NCBI GenBank assembly: GCA_036824005.1 | Contig: DAITBA010000002.1 | Coordinates: forward strand, 1 to 64,000 | Reading direction: 5' to 3' | Length of the DNA: 64,000 nucleotides | Source of the DNA: DAITBA01 sp036824005 | Lineage (GTDB): Bacteria; Pseudomonadota; Gammaproteobacteria; Burkholderiales; Rhodocyclaceae | Shown: piece after piece, positions 25,436-34,068 of the stretch | Layout: every line of letters starts with the position of its first letter | How positions within the stretch are numbered: position 1 is the first letter of the stretch | Made by a program: the position numbers and the translations under genes | Notes under the pieces: model-generated | The model's input: only the letters and a program-made list of their open reading frames with translations | The model's database searches: none | What the model was told of the DNA's origin: nothing

Positions 25436-25939
25436 ATGAAGATCCCCGTGTTCGTATCGTGCCCGACGACGATGACCGCCGATCAGGAGGCGTTTCGCGC
25501 TGTGCTGCTGGAGGAGTTCGACCGGTTCGATCTGGAGGAGCGCCGCGTCGGCGCATCCGATTACCCGACGGAACTGTCGCTGCGCGAGGTGCTGGTGCTG
25601 GCACGGCACTGTGCCGGCGCCGTCGTTCTGGGGTTTGAACAGGTCTATGTCGAGCAGGGAATCGTCAAGCGCGGCACCGGCCGGGAGCGTCGGATCGACA
25701 AGCCGCTTGCTCTGCCGACACCCTGGAATCACCTCGAAGCGGGGGTCCTGTTCAGCCTGGACCTGCCGCTACTCGTGTTCAAGGAGGAGGGGATCGAGGG
25801 CGGCATATTCGATGGCGGGGTCACCGAGGCGTTCATCCACACGCTGCCGTCTTCGGACAAGCTGGCCAGCCAGCGCAAGGGCCTGTCCAAGGTGTTCATG
25901 AAGTGGCAGGCCAAAGTGCGCGATCGATACTATTCCTGA
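25436..25939 (+). CDS. TIR/nucleoside-deoxyribosyltransferase-like Rossmann protein
   Basis: A 167-residue soluble protein, start ATG 25436 with GGAG 6 bases before it. It opens 'MKIPVFVSCPTTMTADQEAF', a beta strand and helix like TIR or nucleoside deoxyribosyltransferase folds, followed by 'LREVLVLARHCAGAVVLGFEQ' and 'LPTPWNHLEAGVLFSLDLPL', where Glu101 sits where the catalytic Glu of deoxyribosyltransferase-like enzymes lies. Such proteins hydrolyse or bind nucleotides, for example NAD. The family assignment is by pattern only. It is first in an operon with a C11 protease, a CHAT protein and an EEP-fold enzyme, which favours a role as sensor or nucleotide effector in a conflict system. Confidence 0.65.
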   Translation: MKIPVFVSCPTTMTADQEAFRAVLLEEFDRFDLEERRVGASDYPTELSLREVLVLARHCAGAVVLGFEQVYVEQGIVKRGTGRERRIDKPLALPTPWNHLEAGVLFSLDLPLLVFKEEGIEGGIFDGGVTEAFIHTLPSSDKLASQRKGLSKVFMKWQAKVRDRYYS

Positions 25940-26034
25940 ACAGCTACGGAGAAATCGGGCTCGCGCGAAGGCAGGCACACGTCCGCGCGGGCAACACCAA
26001 CTTCGAGTTTCGAATTGCGTTCCGGAGGATGACA

Positions 26035-27324
26035 ATGGCAAAGACAAGGGCAGCAATGCAGAAGGACTGGACCATCATGGTCTATCTCGCAGGCGACAAC
26101 AATCTCGACGGTGCCGGGGTGGTGGACCTGGCCGAGATGAAAGCGGTCGGCTCCGGTGACAGGATCAATGTCGTGGCCCAGTTCGACCGCGTCGGTACCA
26201 AGGGGGAAACTCAGCGCTACTACTTGCGCAAGGGCACGACGACGGCAAAGGACGTGGTGAAGAAGCTCGGCGAGACCAACATGGGTGATCCCAAGGTGCT
26301 GGAGGACTTCGTCACCTGGGCCGTCGCCAGCTACCCGGCCCAGCGCTACATGCTGGTGTTATGGAACCACGGCGCCGGCTGGGACGACGCCAACCTGTAC
26401 GAGGGCGACGTGTTCAGCGGCGCCACGCCGCCGGTGGCGCGCAAGAAGCAGCCTCTGCCCCAGCGCGGTCGGGCGCGCGGTGCGGCGCTGCCCATGAGCC
26501 AGACCCGCGCCGGCCTCAGCCACACGCGCCGGGCGCTGTTCCGGTCCACGGTGCAGAAGGCAGTCAGCAGCCGCGGCATCGCCTTCGACGACCAAGCGCA
26601 GGATTTTCTCGACAACGTCGAACTCAAGCGCGTCATGACCGGCATCAAGAAGAGGCTCGGTCGCAAGCTCGACATTCTGGCCATGGATGCCTGTCTCATG
26701 AGCATGATCGAGGTGGCCTACCAGATGCGCGACGTGGCGGAGGTCACCGTCGGTTCCGAGGAAACGGAGCCAGGCGACGGCTGGCCCTATGACCGTATCC
26801 TGAAGGCGCTGGCGGCGAAACCGGCGATGGGAGCGGAGGACCTTGGCAAGACCATCGTCACCCAGTATCTCGCCTCGTACAAGGCCGGCGACAACGTCAC
26901 CCAGTCGGCGGTGAGCCTGAAGCAGACGAAGGCGCTGGCCAGCGCTGTGCATGGCCTGGGCAAGGCGCTGCAGGGTGCGCTGGCGAACGGCGCCGGCCGT
27001 AGCGGCCTTATGACCGCCCGCGCCCAGGTGCAGGAGTACAGCCGGCCCTACGACGACTACTGCGATCTGCTTGACCTGTGCGCATTGCTGTCGCGCCACG
27101 TCGGCGACGCCAAGGTGAAATCGGCCTGCGATGCGGTCAAGCAGGCGGCTGGTGCAGCAATACTCGCGTCGGGCTTCAAGGGCACGGCCGTGGACAATTC
27201 CAACGGCATCTCGATCTATTTTCCCAAGCGCCGCGTCTCGCCGCTGTACAAGACGCTGGATTTTACCAAGGCGAGCGGCTGGGACGAGTTCATCGCTGCC
27301 TACGTCGTCAGCCTGGGGCGTTGA
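26035..27324 (+). CDS. clostripain-like cysteine peptidase (C11)
   Basis: A 429-residue C11-family (clan CD, caspase-fold) protease that cleaves after Arg or Lys. Start ATG 26035 is chosen because GGAGG ends 6 bases upstream. Motifs are 'WTIMVYLAGDNNLD' near the N-terminus, 'LVLWNHGAGWDD' with catalytic His112, 'ILAMDACLMSMIEVAYQM' with catalytic Cys220 and 'SEETEPGDGWPYDRIL'. A basic linker (about 135-170: RKKQPLPQRGRARG) between them could be a self-cleavage or activation site, as in clostripain. No signal peptide is seen, so it acts in the cytoplasm, which is unusual for a digestive protease and fits a regulatory or suicide role. Confidence 0.88.
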   Translation: MAKTRAAMQKDWTIMVYLAGDNNLDGAGVVDLAEMKAVGSGDRINVVAQFDRVGTKGETQRYYLRKGTTTAKDVVKKLGETNMGDPKVLEDFVTWAVASYPAQRYMLVLWNHGAGWDDANLYEGDVFSGATPPVARKKQPLPQRGRARGAALPMSQTRAGLSHTRRALFRSTVQKAVSSRGIAFDDQAQDFLDNVELKRVMTGIKKRLGRKLDILAMDACLMSMIEVAYQMRDVAEVTVGSEETEPGDGWPYDRILKALAAKPAMGAEDLGKTIVTQYLASYKAGDNVTQSAVSLKQTKALASAVHGLGKALQGALANGAGRSGLMTARAQVQEYSRPYDDYCDLLDLCALLSRHVGDAKVKSACDAVKQAAGAAILASGFKGTAVDNSNGISIYFPKRRVSPLYKTLDFTKASGWDEFIAAYVVSLGR

Positions 27325-27385
27325 GGCGACCCGACGCCAATGCCGTACGGCGCCTTGATCACCACGCACGCGAGGTGAAGCAGAC

Positions 27386-30300
27386 ATGAGCAAACTCCGC
27401 ATCCATGGCAGTCTCGACGCTTCGCCGAGCGGCAGCGATCTGGCCGCCGCGCTTGTCGGCCTGGAACTGGCGACGAAGTACAGCGCCCGCATCGAAGCCG
27501 CGCGGGCGGAGCGCCCGGCGCACGAACTGGACGTTGCGGACGACGACATCGTCGAGCTCGAACTCGAGGATGGCGTGCGGCTGTGGACATCGGTAGAGAG
27601 CCTCAGGCACGACGCCGCCCCGGCCGAAGCCCGCGCTGCCGCCGGGCAGGCGCCCGAACTGCCCCACGCCCTGCGCCTCGGGCCACCGAGCCGCGGCGCC
27701 GGCGAGTGGCTCATCAAGGGGCTGAAGATCTTCGGCGTCGATGTCGCCGGCACCATCACCGACTTCGTCAAGGACAAGGTGGAAGGCAAGCTCAAGCCCG
27801 GCCCCGGCCTGTACCGCTGCACGGCGGCCTCGGCCACGGCGCTGCAGCCGCTCGCGCGGAGCGACAGCCTTGCCGGTGACGCGCCGCTACTCGTCTTCAT
27901 CCACGGCACGGCATCTTCGACGGAGAGCAGTTTCGGTGCCTTGTGGGAAGGTGGCAGCCGGGGGCGCATCGGTCGTTTGATCGAAAGCTATCAAGGCCGC
28001 GTGCTTGCCTTCCAGCACCGCACCCTGAGCCAGAGTCCCATCGAGAACGCCCTCGATCTGGCGCAAAAGCTGCCGGCGGGCGCGCGCCTGCATCTCGTCT
28101 CCCACTCCCGCGGCGGCATGGTGGGCGAGTTGCTCTGCCGCGGCATGCGCGAAGGCCGGCTGCCTTTCGACGAGGCGGACCTGCGGCGCTTTGCCGCCGA
28201 AGAGCGCAAGCGCGATCGCGAGGCGCTGGGCAAGCTCGGCGAGGTGCTGACGAAGAAGCAGTTGCGCGTCGAGCGCTTCGTGCGTGTCGCCTGTCCGGCG
28301 CGCGGCACGACGCTTGCCGACGGGCGGCTGGACCGTTACCTGTCGCTGCTGCTCAATCTGATCGGCATGACGGGGCTGAAAGCCAACCCCGCCTACGACG
28401 GACTAGCGACGCTGCTCACCGGGGTGATCAAGAAGCGCACCGAGCCGCAGGAACTACCCGGCATCGAGGCGATGATGCCGACATCGCCGCTGGTGGCCGT
28501 GCTCAACCGGCCCGACGTGCGCACCGCCGCCGACCTGCACGTGCTCGGCGGCGACATCGAGGGCTCCGGCGTGCTCGGCAAGCTCAAGGTGCTGGCCACC
28601 GACCTCTTCTACCGCGAGGACCACGATCTGGTCGTGAATACTCCGGCCATGTTCGGCGGTGCCCAGCGCACTGGCGACATCCGCTACTGGATCGACCAGG
28701 GCGGCGCCGTCGATCATTTCAGCTACTTCCGCAACGGCGATACGGCCGAGCGTCTGCTCGCGGCACTTCTTCAGCCCGACACCGCCGACTTCCACATTCT
28801 CGAGGGCAGGCCGGGCGAGATTACGCTGGATGACTATCGCAAGCGCGCGGCCGGTCCGCAGCCCATCCTCCTGCTGCTGCCCGGCATCATGGGCTCTCAT
28901 CTCAAAGTCGGCGACGACCGCGTCTGGCTCGACGTATTGGACCTAGTCGCCGGTGGTATGGAGCGTCTCGACATCGCCGCCGCCAACGTCGCGCCCGACC
29001 AGCCCCTGGGCATCGCCTATGGCGATCTCATCCGCTTTCTCGCTGCCAGCCATCAGGTTGAGCCGTTTCCCTACGACTGGCGTGACGCCCTCGACAAGGC
29101 GGCGGACCGCCTGCGCCGGCGCATCGACGCCTTGCTGCCCGGCGCCGAGCAGGCCGACCAACCCATCCGCATCATGGCCCACTCCATGGGCGGGCTGGTG
29201 GTGCGTGCCATGCTGTGCACGGCCGAAGGGCAGGCCACTTGGCAGCGCATGGGCAAGCATCCCGGCGCGCGCTTCGTCATGCTCGGTACGCCCAGCGCCG
29301 GCGCCCATTCCATTGCTGCCATGCTCATTGGCCGCGATGCCATGGTGCGCAAGCTTGCCATGCTCGATGTTCACCATGACTACGGCGCGCTGTTGAGGAT
29401 CATCTCCCGTTACCCGGGAGTCATACAGCTGCTGCCCGACTCCGGCTCCCTGGACCTGTTCGACCCGGTGGTGTGGCAACGTCTGCACGAACAGGACGTG
29501 GAACTGGCGCGCGGGCTGTTCGGCCCCGGTGCGGCATCGTCGAAATCCACAGGCGTGCGCTGGCCGCAGCCGGAGGCAAAGCTGCTCGCCCAGGCCAGGG
29601 CGCTGCGCGAGAAGATGAGGCAGGTCAAGCTCGATGCCGATCGCAGCTTGTATGTCGCCGGCGTGGCGCCGGCCACGCCCATCGACGTGCGCATCGACGA
29701 GGCCGCTGAGCCGGGCCGGCGCGTGATCGTCGAGGCGACCGAGCACGGCGACGGTCGCGTGCCCTGGGCGACCGGCATCCCGGAGGAACTGAAACGACGC
29801 GTCTGGTATCTCGACACCAAGCACGGCAATCTGTGCGACGACGAACAGGCATTTCCGGCGCTGCTCGATCTGCTCAATCTAGGCACCACCACCAAGCTGC
29901 CGCAGACGCAGCCGGCACGGCGCGCGCCTGCTGACGAGCGTGTCGTGGCCCCGCCCGAGCCGCCGGACATGTTCCCGGACGAAAACGATTTGGCCTTGGC
30001 GGCGCTGGGCGGCACCCGGCGCAAGACGCGCCGCAAGCTGCCCCGGTTCAAAGTGCGCGTGGTGCAGGGCGACCTTGCCCACGCCAACTCGCCGGTGGCC
30101 GTCGGGCACTACCACGGCGACACGATCGTCAGCGCCGAGAGCTATCTCGACCGCGCGCTCGACGGGCGCTTGCGCGCGCGTCATCGCCTTGGCCTGTATC
30201 CGGGGCTCGCCGGCACCGCGGCCGTGTTTCTCGGCGATCGCGTCGAAGGCGGCGGACACCCCGGCGCGCTCGTCATCGGCCTGGGGCAGGTGGGCGATCT

Positions 30301-32785
30301 GACACCGGGCGGTCTGGTGGCCGGTTTCACCCAGGCCGTCCTCACGTACGCGGCACAGCGGATCGAGCACTGCCCGGCGGCCGGCGCGGAGCCCATCCTC
30401 GATCTGTCGGTGACGACGCTGCTGATCGGCACCGGCGCGGGCGGCCTGAGCATCGCCGATTCGCTGCAATCTCTGCTGCGCGGCGTGCTCCAGGCGAACC
30501 GCCGGCTCGACGCCTTGCCGACGACGGACCGGTCGCGCGACGGCAAGGGACAGCGCACGGCGCGGATCGTGACGCTGGATATCATCGAACTGTACGAAGA
30601 CCGCGCCATCCAGGCGCTGAAGGAACTGCTCGCGCTGGCCGGCACCGCGGAATTCCGTGCGCAACTGGAAGTCGAGGAACTGCTGGTGGAATCCAAGGGC
30701 GGGCGGCGGCGCGCCTGGTTCGAGGAGGATCCGGCCTGGTGGCAGCGCCTGCGCATCGCCGAGGACAAGGACACGGGCGAGCTGCGATTCGAGGCAATCA
30801 CCGGCCGGGCGCGTGCCGAGACCTTGCTGCGAACGACGCAGCGCCGGCTGGTCGAGCGCTTCCTCGACGACGCCGTGGCGACCACGGCCGCCGATGCCGA
30901 ACTGTCCTACACTCTGTTCGAGATGTTGCTGCCGAACCGGCTCAAGGAGCGGGCACCGGACCGGCGCAATCTCGTGCTGGTGCTCGACGAGGGTTCCGCT
31001 GCCTATCCCTGGGAGCTGCTGCACGATCGCCACGATGCCGGTTCGCGTCCGCTGGCGGTGGAAGCGGGCATGCTGCGGCAGCTGACGGGCAGTGTGTTCC
31101 GCGAGCGCGTGCTGGCGGCCACCGAGGACCGGGCGCTGGTCGTGGGCGACCCGAAGAACGACGATGCGCGCTTCGTGCCGCTGCCCGGTGCGCAGACCGA
31201 GGCGCGCGAGGTGGCGCGCAAACTTCGGGACGCCAATTACAAGGAAGTGGTGTCGTTGATTGGCGATGAAGCGACACCGCGGGCGGTACTCACGGCGCTG
31301 CATGCCCGGGCGTACCGGGTGATGCATCTGGCCGCCCACGGCGTGTTCGAGTTCGAGCTCGAGGACGACAGTGCCGCCGAGGCAAAGGCCGACCCCTGCC
31401 GCAAACGCAGCACCGTCTCCGGCATGGCCCTGGGTGACGGCGTGTTCCTCACGGCGGCGGAGATCGAGCAGTTGCGCTTCGTGCCCGATCTGGTGTTCAT
31501 CAACTGCTGCCATCTCGGGCAGGCGAAGGGCGAAGCGGCCGTGCGCTTCCACCGGCTGGCGGCCAACCTCGCCACCCAGCTGATCCGCATGGGAGCCCGC
31601 GCCGTGGTCGCGGCCGGCTGGGCAGTGGACGACGCCGCCGCCAAGACCTTCGCCCAGACCTTTTACGATCGCTTTCTCGGCGGTCGACCCTTCGGCGACG
31701 CCGTGCGCGAGGCGCGCGAGGAGATCTATCTCAAACATCGCGACGTGAACACCTGGGGTGCCTACCAATGCTACGGCGACCCGGATTTCACGCTCGACAA
31801 GGCCGGGGCGCGGCGTGCGGCGCGCAGTGAAGAGCGCATGGTGGCTCAGGCCGAGCTGCGGGTGGAACTGGAGAACATTGCCGAGGCATGTGCCAGCGCC
31901 TCCGATGACGAGCTGCAGCGCTACCGGGTGCGACTGGCCGAGCGCACCAAGGGCATTCCGCAGGCATGGCTGCGCTCGGCGGCCCTGCGCAGCGCACTGG
32001 GGCGCGCCTACGGCGAACTGGGGATGTTCGAGGAGGCGATCGCCCACCACGAGGCGGCCAAGCAGCTGCAGCCGGCAGACGCGCCCCTGCGGGCACTGGA
32101 GCAGCTCGCCAACCTGCGGGCGCGCTGGGCGGTGCAACTGTACGGCAAGGATCGCAGAAAGGCGCAGAATCTGCTCGACCAGGCGCAGACCGAGATCGAG
32201 CAGTTGCTTCAGCTCGGCGTCACACCCGCCCGTCATGCCGCCGTGGGCAGTCTGAACAAGCGCCGCGCCCTGCTCGCAACCTCCGACACCGCCCGCCGCA
32301 AAGCCCTCGAGCGGATGGCGGACGCATACCGGATGGCATTTGCCGAAGCGAGTCGGCCTGACAGCCCGAACCCCGCCGCCGATGATCCCTATCCACTGCA
32401 GAATGCCTTGGCGGCGAGCGTCCTGCTGTCCTGGGGCGAGGCCCGGCGTGGCAGGACGACGAAGGCGATCGAGGACGAACTGCAACGGCTGGAAGAAATG
32501 GCCCTGGCGCGTCGTGAGAGCAAGTCGGACTTCTGGAGCCTGTGCCTGGAGCCTGATGCGCAACTGCTGCGGCAGTTGGCCCGGAGCAGCCTCGATGCCG
32601 GCGCGGTGCAAAGCATCGTCGGTGCCTATCGCCTCGCGCGCCAACGTGGCGCCTCGCCACACGAACTGCGCTCGGCGTTGGAAAACCTCGCCTTTCTCGA
32701 GGAGATGGCGCGCCATCTGGCGCCGGAGCGGCACCGCACCGAAGTGGTCGGTGGCATTGCCGCAATTCGCCAGGCGCTCGAATAG
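27386..32785 (+). CDS. multidomain alpha/beta hydrolase-CHAT-TPR protein
   Basis: A 1799-residue cytoplasmic protein. Domains in order: a short N-terminal region; alpha/beta hydrolase 1 (about 165-430, 'LLVFIHGTASSTES', nucleophile Ser241 in 'VSHSRGG'); alpha/beta hydrolase 2, lipase/PGAP1-like (about 490-830, 'ILLLLPGIMGSHL', Ser600 in 'AHSMGG'); an unnamed alpha/beta region (about 890-1090, 'GHYHGDTIVSAESYLDRALD', 'GALVIGLGQVGDLTPGGLV'); a CHAT caspase-like protease domain (about 1190-1475, His1318 in 'MHLAAHGVFEF' and Cys1375 in 'FINCCHLG'); then TPR-like helices to the end. All catalytic residues appear intact. It lies 61 bases after the C11 protease gene and 21 before the EEP gene. The architecture suggests a protease-triggered lipase or peptidase effector; its true substrates are unknown. 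Confidence 0.87.
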   Translation: MSKLRIHGSLDASPSGSDLAAALVGLELATKYSARIEAARAERPAHELDVADDDIVELELEDGVRLWTSVESLRHDAAPAEARAAAGQAPELPHALRLGPPSRGAGEWLIKGLKIFGVDVAGTITDFVKDKVEGKLKPGPGLYRCTAASATALQPLARSDSLAGDAPLLVFIHGTASSTESSFGALWEGGSRGRIGRLIESYQGRVLAFQHRTLSQSPIENALDLAQKLPAGARLHLVSHSRGGMVGELLCRGMREGRLPFDEADLRRFAAEERKRDREALGKLGEVLTKKQLRVERFVRVACPARGTTLADGRLDRYLSLLLNLIGMTGLKANPAYDGLATLLTGVIKKRTEPQELPGIEAMMPTSPLVAVLNRPDVRTAADLHVLGGDIEGSGVLGKLKVLATDLFYREDHDLVVNTPAMFGGAQRTGDIRYWIDQGGAVDHFSYFRNGDTAERLLAALLQPDTADFHILEGRPGEITLDDYRKRAAGPQPILLLLPGIMGSHLKVGDDRVWLDVLDLVAGGMERLDIAAANVAPDQPLGIAYGDLIRFLAASHQVEPFPYDWRDALDKAADRLRRRIDALLPGAEQADQPIRIMAHSMGGLVVRAMLCTAEGQATWQRMGKHPGARFVMLGTPSAGAHSIAAMLIGRDAMVRKLAMLDVHHDYGALLRIISRYPGVIQLLPDSGSLDLFDPVVWQRLHEQDVELARGLFGPGAASSKSTGVRWPQPEAKLLAQARALREKMRQVKLDADRSLYVAGVAPATPIDVRIDEAAEPGRRVIVEATEHGDGRVPWATGIPEELKRRVWYLDTKHGNLCDDEQAFPALLDLLNLGTTTKLPQTQPARRAPADERVVAPPEPPDMFPDENDLALAALGGTRRKTRRKLPRFKVRVVQGDLAHANSPVAVGHYHGDTIVSAESYLDRALDGRLRARHRLGLYPGLAGTAAVFLGDRVEGGGHPGALVIGLGQVGDLTPGGLVAGFTQAVLTYAAQRIEHCPAAGAEPILDLSVTTLLIGTGAGGLSIADSLQSLLRGVLQANRRLDALPTTDRSRDGKGQRTARIVTLDIIELYEDRAIQALKELLALAGTAEFRAQLEVEELLVESKGGRRRAWFEEDPAWWQRLRIAEDKDTGELRFEAITGRARAETLLRTTQRRLVERFLDDAVATTAADAELSYTLFEMLLPNRLKERAPDRRNLVLVLDEGSAAYPWELLHDRHDAGSRPLAVEAGMLRQLTGSVFRERVLAATEDRALVVGDPKNDDARFVPLPGAQTEAREVARKLRDANYKEVVSLIGDEATPRAVLTALHARAYRVMHLAAHGVFEFELEDDSAAEAKADPCRKRSTVSGMALGDGVFLTAAEIEQLRFVPDLVFINCCHLGQAKGEAAVRFHRLAANLATQLIRMGARAVVAAGWAVDDAAAKTFAQTFYDRFLGGRPFGDAVREAREEIYLKHRDVNTWGAYQCYGDPDFTLDKAGARRAARSEERMVAQAELRVELENIAEACASASDDELQRYRVRLAERTKGIPQAWLRSAALRSALGRAYGELGMFEEAIAHHEAAKQLQPADAPLRALEQLANLRARWAVQLYGKDRRKAQNLLDQAQTEIEQLLQLGVTPARHAAVGSLNKRRALLATSDTARRKALERMADAYRMAFAEASRPDSPNPAADDPYPLQNALAASVLLSWGEARRGRTTKAIEDELQRLEEMALARRESKSDFWSLCLEPDAQLLRQLARSSLDAGAVQSIVGAYRLARQRGASPHELRSALENLAFLEEMARHLAPERHRTEVVGGIAAIRQALE

Positions 32786-32806
32786 CGCGCGATAGGGGTA
32801 TCGACC

Positions 32807-33868
32807 ATGCCGAACGTCAACATCACGTGGTGGAACCTGGGCAATTTCTTCGACACGGACGACGATCCCCTGTCCGCGGACTTCGAATATACCGCCGCCC
32901 ACGGCTGGACGCAGGAGGTGTTCGAGGCCAAGAAGGCGAATCTCGCCGCGGCGCTGGCCGCCACCCACGACGGCGCCGGGCCGGAGTTGCTGGCGGTGGC
33001 GGAGGTGGAGAAGGATGCACTGCTGGCGGCGCTCATTGCGCGCATGGGCAACGCGCACCTCAAGGTCGTGGCCGATGCTTCCGGTACGAGCGATCTGCGC
33101 GGCATCGACGTTGCCATGGCCTATGACGAGCGCAAGCTCGTCCTGGTTTCCGCGGTGAGCCACGTGGTACATCTGCGTTACCGCACCCGCGACATCTTCG
33201 AGGTGGTGTTCGAGGTCAAGGATACCGGCGAGCGCCTCGTGGTGATCGCCTCCCACTGGCCCTCGCGGCGGCAGGGCAAGTACGCGAGCGATCCGCTGCG
33301 CATCGCCGTGGCGGAGAATATCGCCTGGCTGGTCGACGGCCACGTCAAGATCGCGGCGACGGAATACGAGGCACTGCGCGCGCAGAGCAATCTGACGCCG
33401 GTCAGGAGCAAATGGGAAACCAAGGTGCTGCTCTTGGGCGACTTCAACGACGAGCCTCCCGACCGCAGCTTGGTGGAGCACCTCATGGCCTCGCGCGAGC
33501 TGGACCGGGTCGTCGGCCCGACCAACGAGATCAAGAACTTCGAGAAGGAAACCGCCGATTACCGGGCGCGGGAGGCGTTTCTGTTCAATCCCATGTGGAA
33601 GTTCGCCGCCCAGCAGGGTGTCGGCACGTATTTCCTCGACGCCACCAGCAGCGGCGAGAGCATGGCCAACCGCTACGCGCTGCTCGACCAGATCGTCGTC
33701 AGTCGCGGTCTGCTCGGCGCCACCGGCCTGCGGCTCGACCTGGACAGTGTGGCGATCTTTCGTCATCCGCTCGTAGCCACGCCTACCGGGCGGCCGCGAC
33801 AATTCGACCGAAAAAACAAGAAAGGCACCTCGGACCACCTGCCGCTGCTGGCCCGGCTCCGCTACTGA
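32807..33868 (+). CDS. endonuclease/exonuclease/phosphatase-fold protein
   Basis: A 353-residue protein of the EEP (DNase I/exonuclease III/inositol phosphatase) superfamily. Motifs in order: 'ITWWNLGNFFDTDDD', 'LLAVAEVEKDALL' (metal Glu), 'VVIASHWPSRRQGK' (catalytic His), 'LLLGDFNDEPPDRS' (Asp and Asn) and 'GTSDHLPLLARL' (final Asp-His). The catalytic set is complete, so it should hydrolyse a phosphodiester: DNA, RNA or another substrate. No signal peptide, unlike many secreted EEP nucleases. It starts 21 bases after the CHAT gene and ends the operon, so it may be the killing nuclease of the system. Confidence 0.85.
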   Translation: MPNVNITWWNLGNFFDTDDDPLSADFEYTAAHGWTQEVFEAKKANLAAALAATHDGAGPELLAVAEVEKDALLAALIARMGNAHLKVVADASGTSDLRGIDVAMAYDERKLVLVSAVSHVVHLRYRTRDIFEVVFEVKDTGERLVVIASHWPSRRQGKYASDPLRIAVAENIAWLVDGHVKIAATEYEALRAQSNLTPVRSKWETKVLLLGDFNDEPPDRSLVEHLMASRELDRVVGPTNEIKNFEKETADYRAREAFLFNPMWKFAAQQGVGTYFLDATSSGESMANRYALLDQIVVSRGLLGATGLRLDLDSVAIFRHPLVATPTGRPRQFDRKNKKGTSDHLPLLARLRY

Positions 33869-33911
33869 CGCCCGGGCGCGGCCGACCTGGGGTAAGCTTG
33901 ACGCGAAAAGG

Positions 33912-34054
33912 CAATCCGCAGATGACGCAGATTGACACCGATGCTCGCCCGGGGCCTTGCTGGCCGGCTGTCGCGACGACCGCACCCTGATTGCTGTTCA
34001 CGCGGACCGGAGACCAAATGCGGTAATCTGTGTCGATCTGCGAAATCTGCGGAC
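33912..34054. repeat. CGCAGAT-type inverted repeat
   Basis: AATCCGCAGATGACGCAGAT (33913-33932) and an inverted counterpart ATCTGCGAAATCTGCGGA (34036-34053) flank about 100 bases. This is another dispersed repeat type built on CGCAGAT units, in the gap between the EEP gene and the M20 gene. It may contain the promoter of the latter or end the operon. Confidence 0.65.
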
Positions 34055-34068
34055 CCCAGTAACCATCC

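Noticed and set aside
29879..33985. A 1368-codon open frame on the minus strand.
   Set aside because: It is antisense to the CHAT and EEP genes; its translation is rich in His, Arg, Gln and Ala with no domain, a shadow of high-GC codon use.
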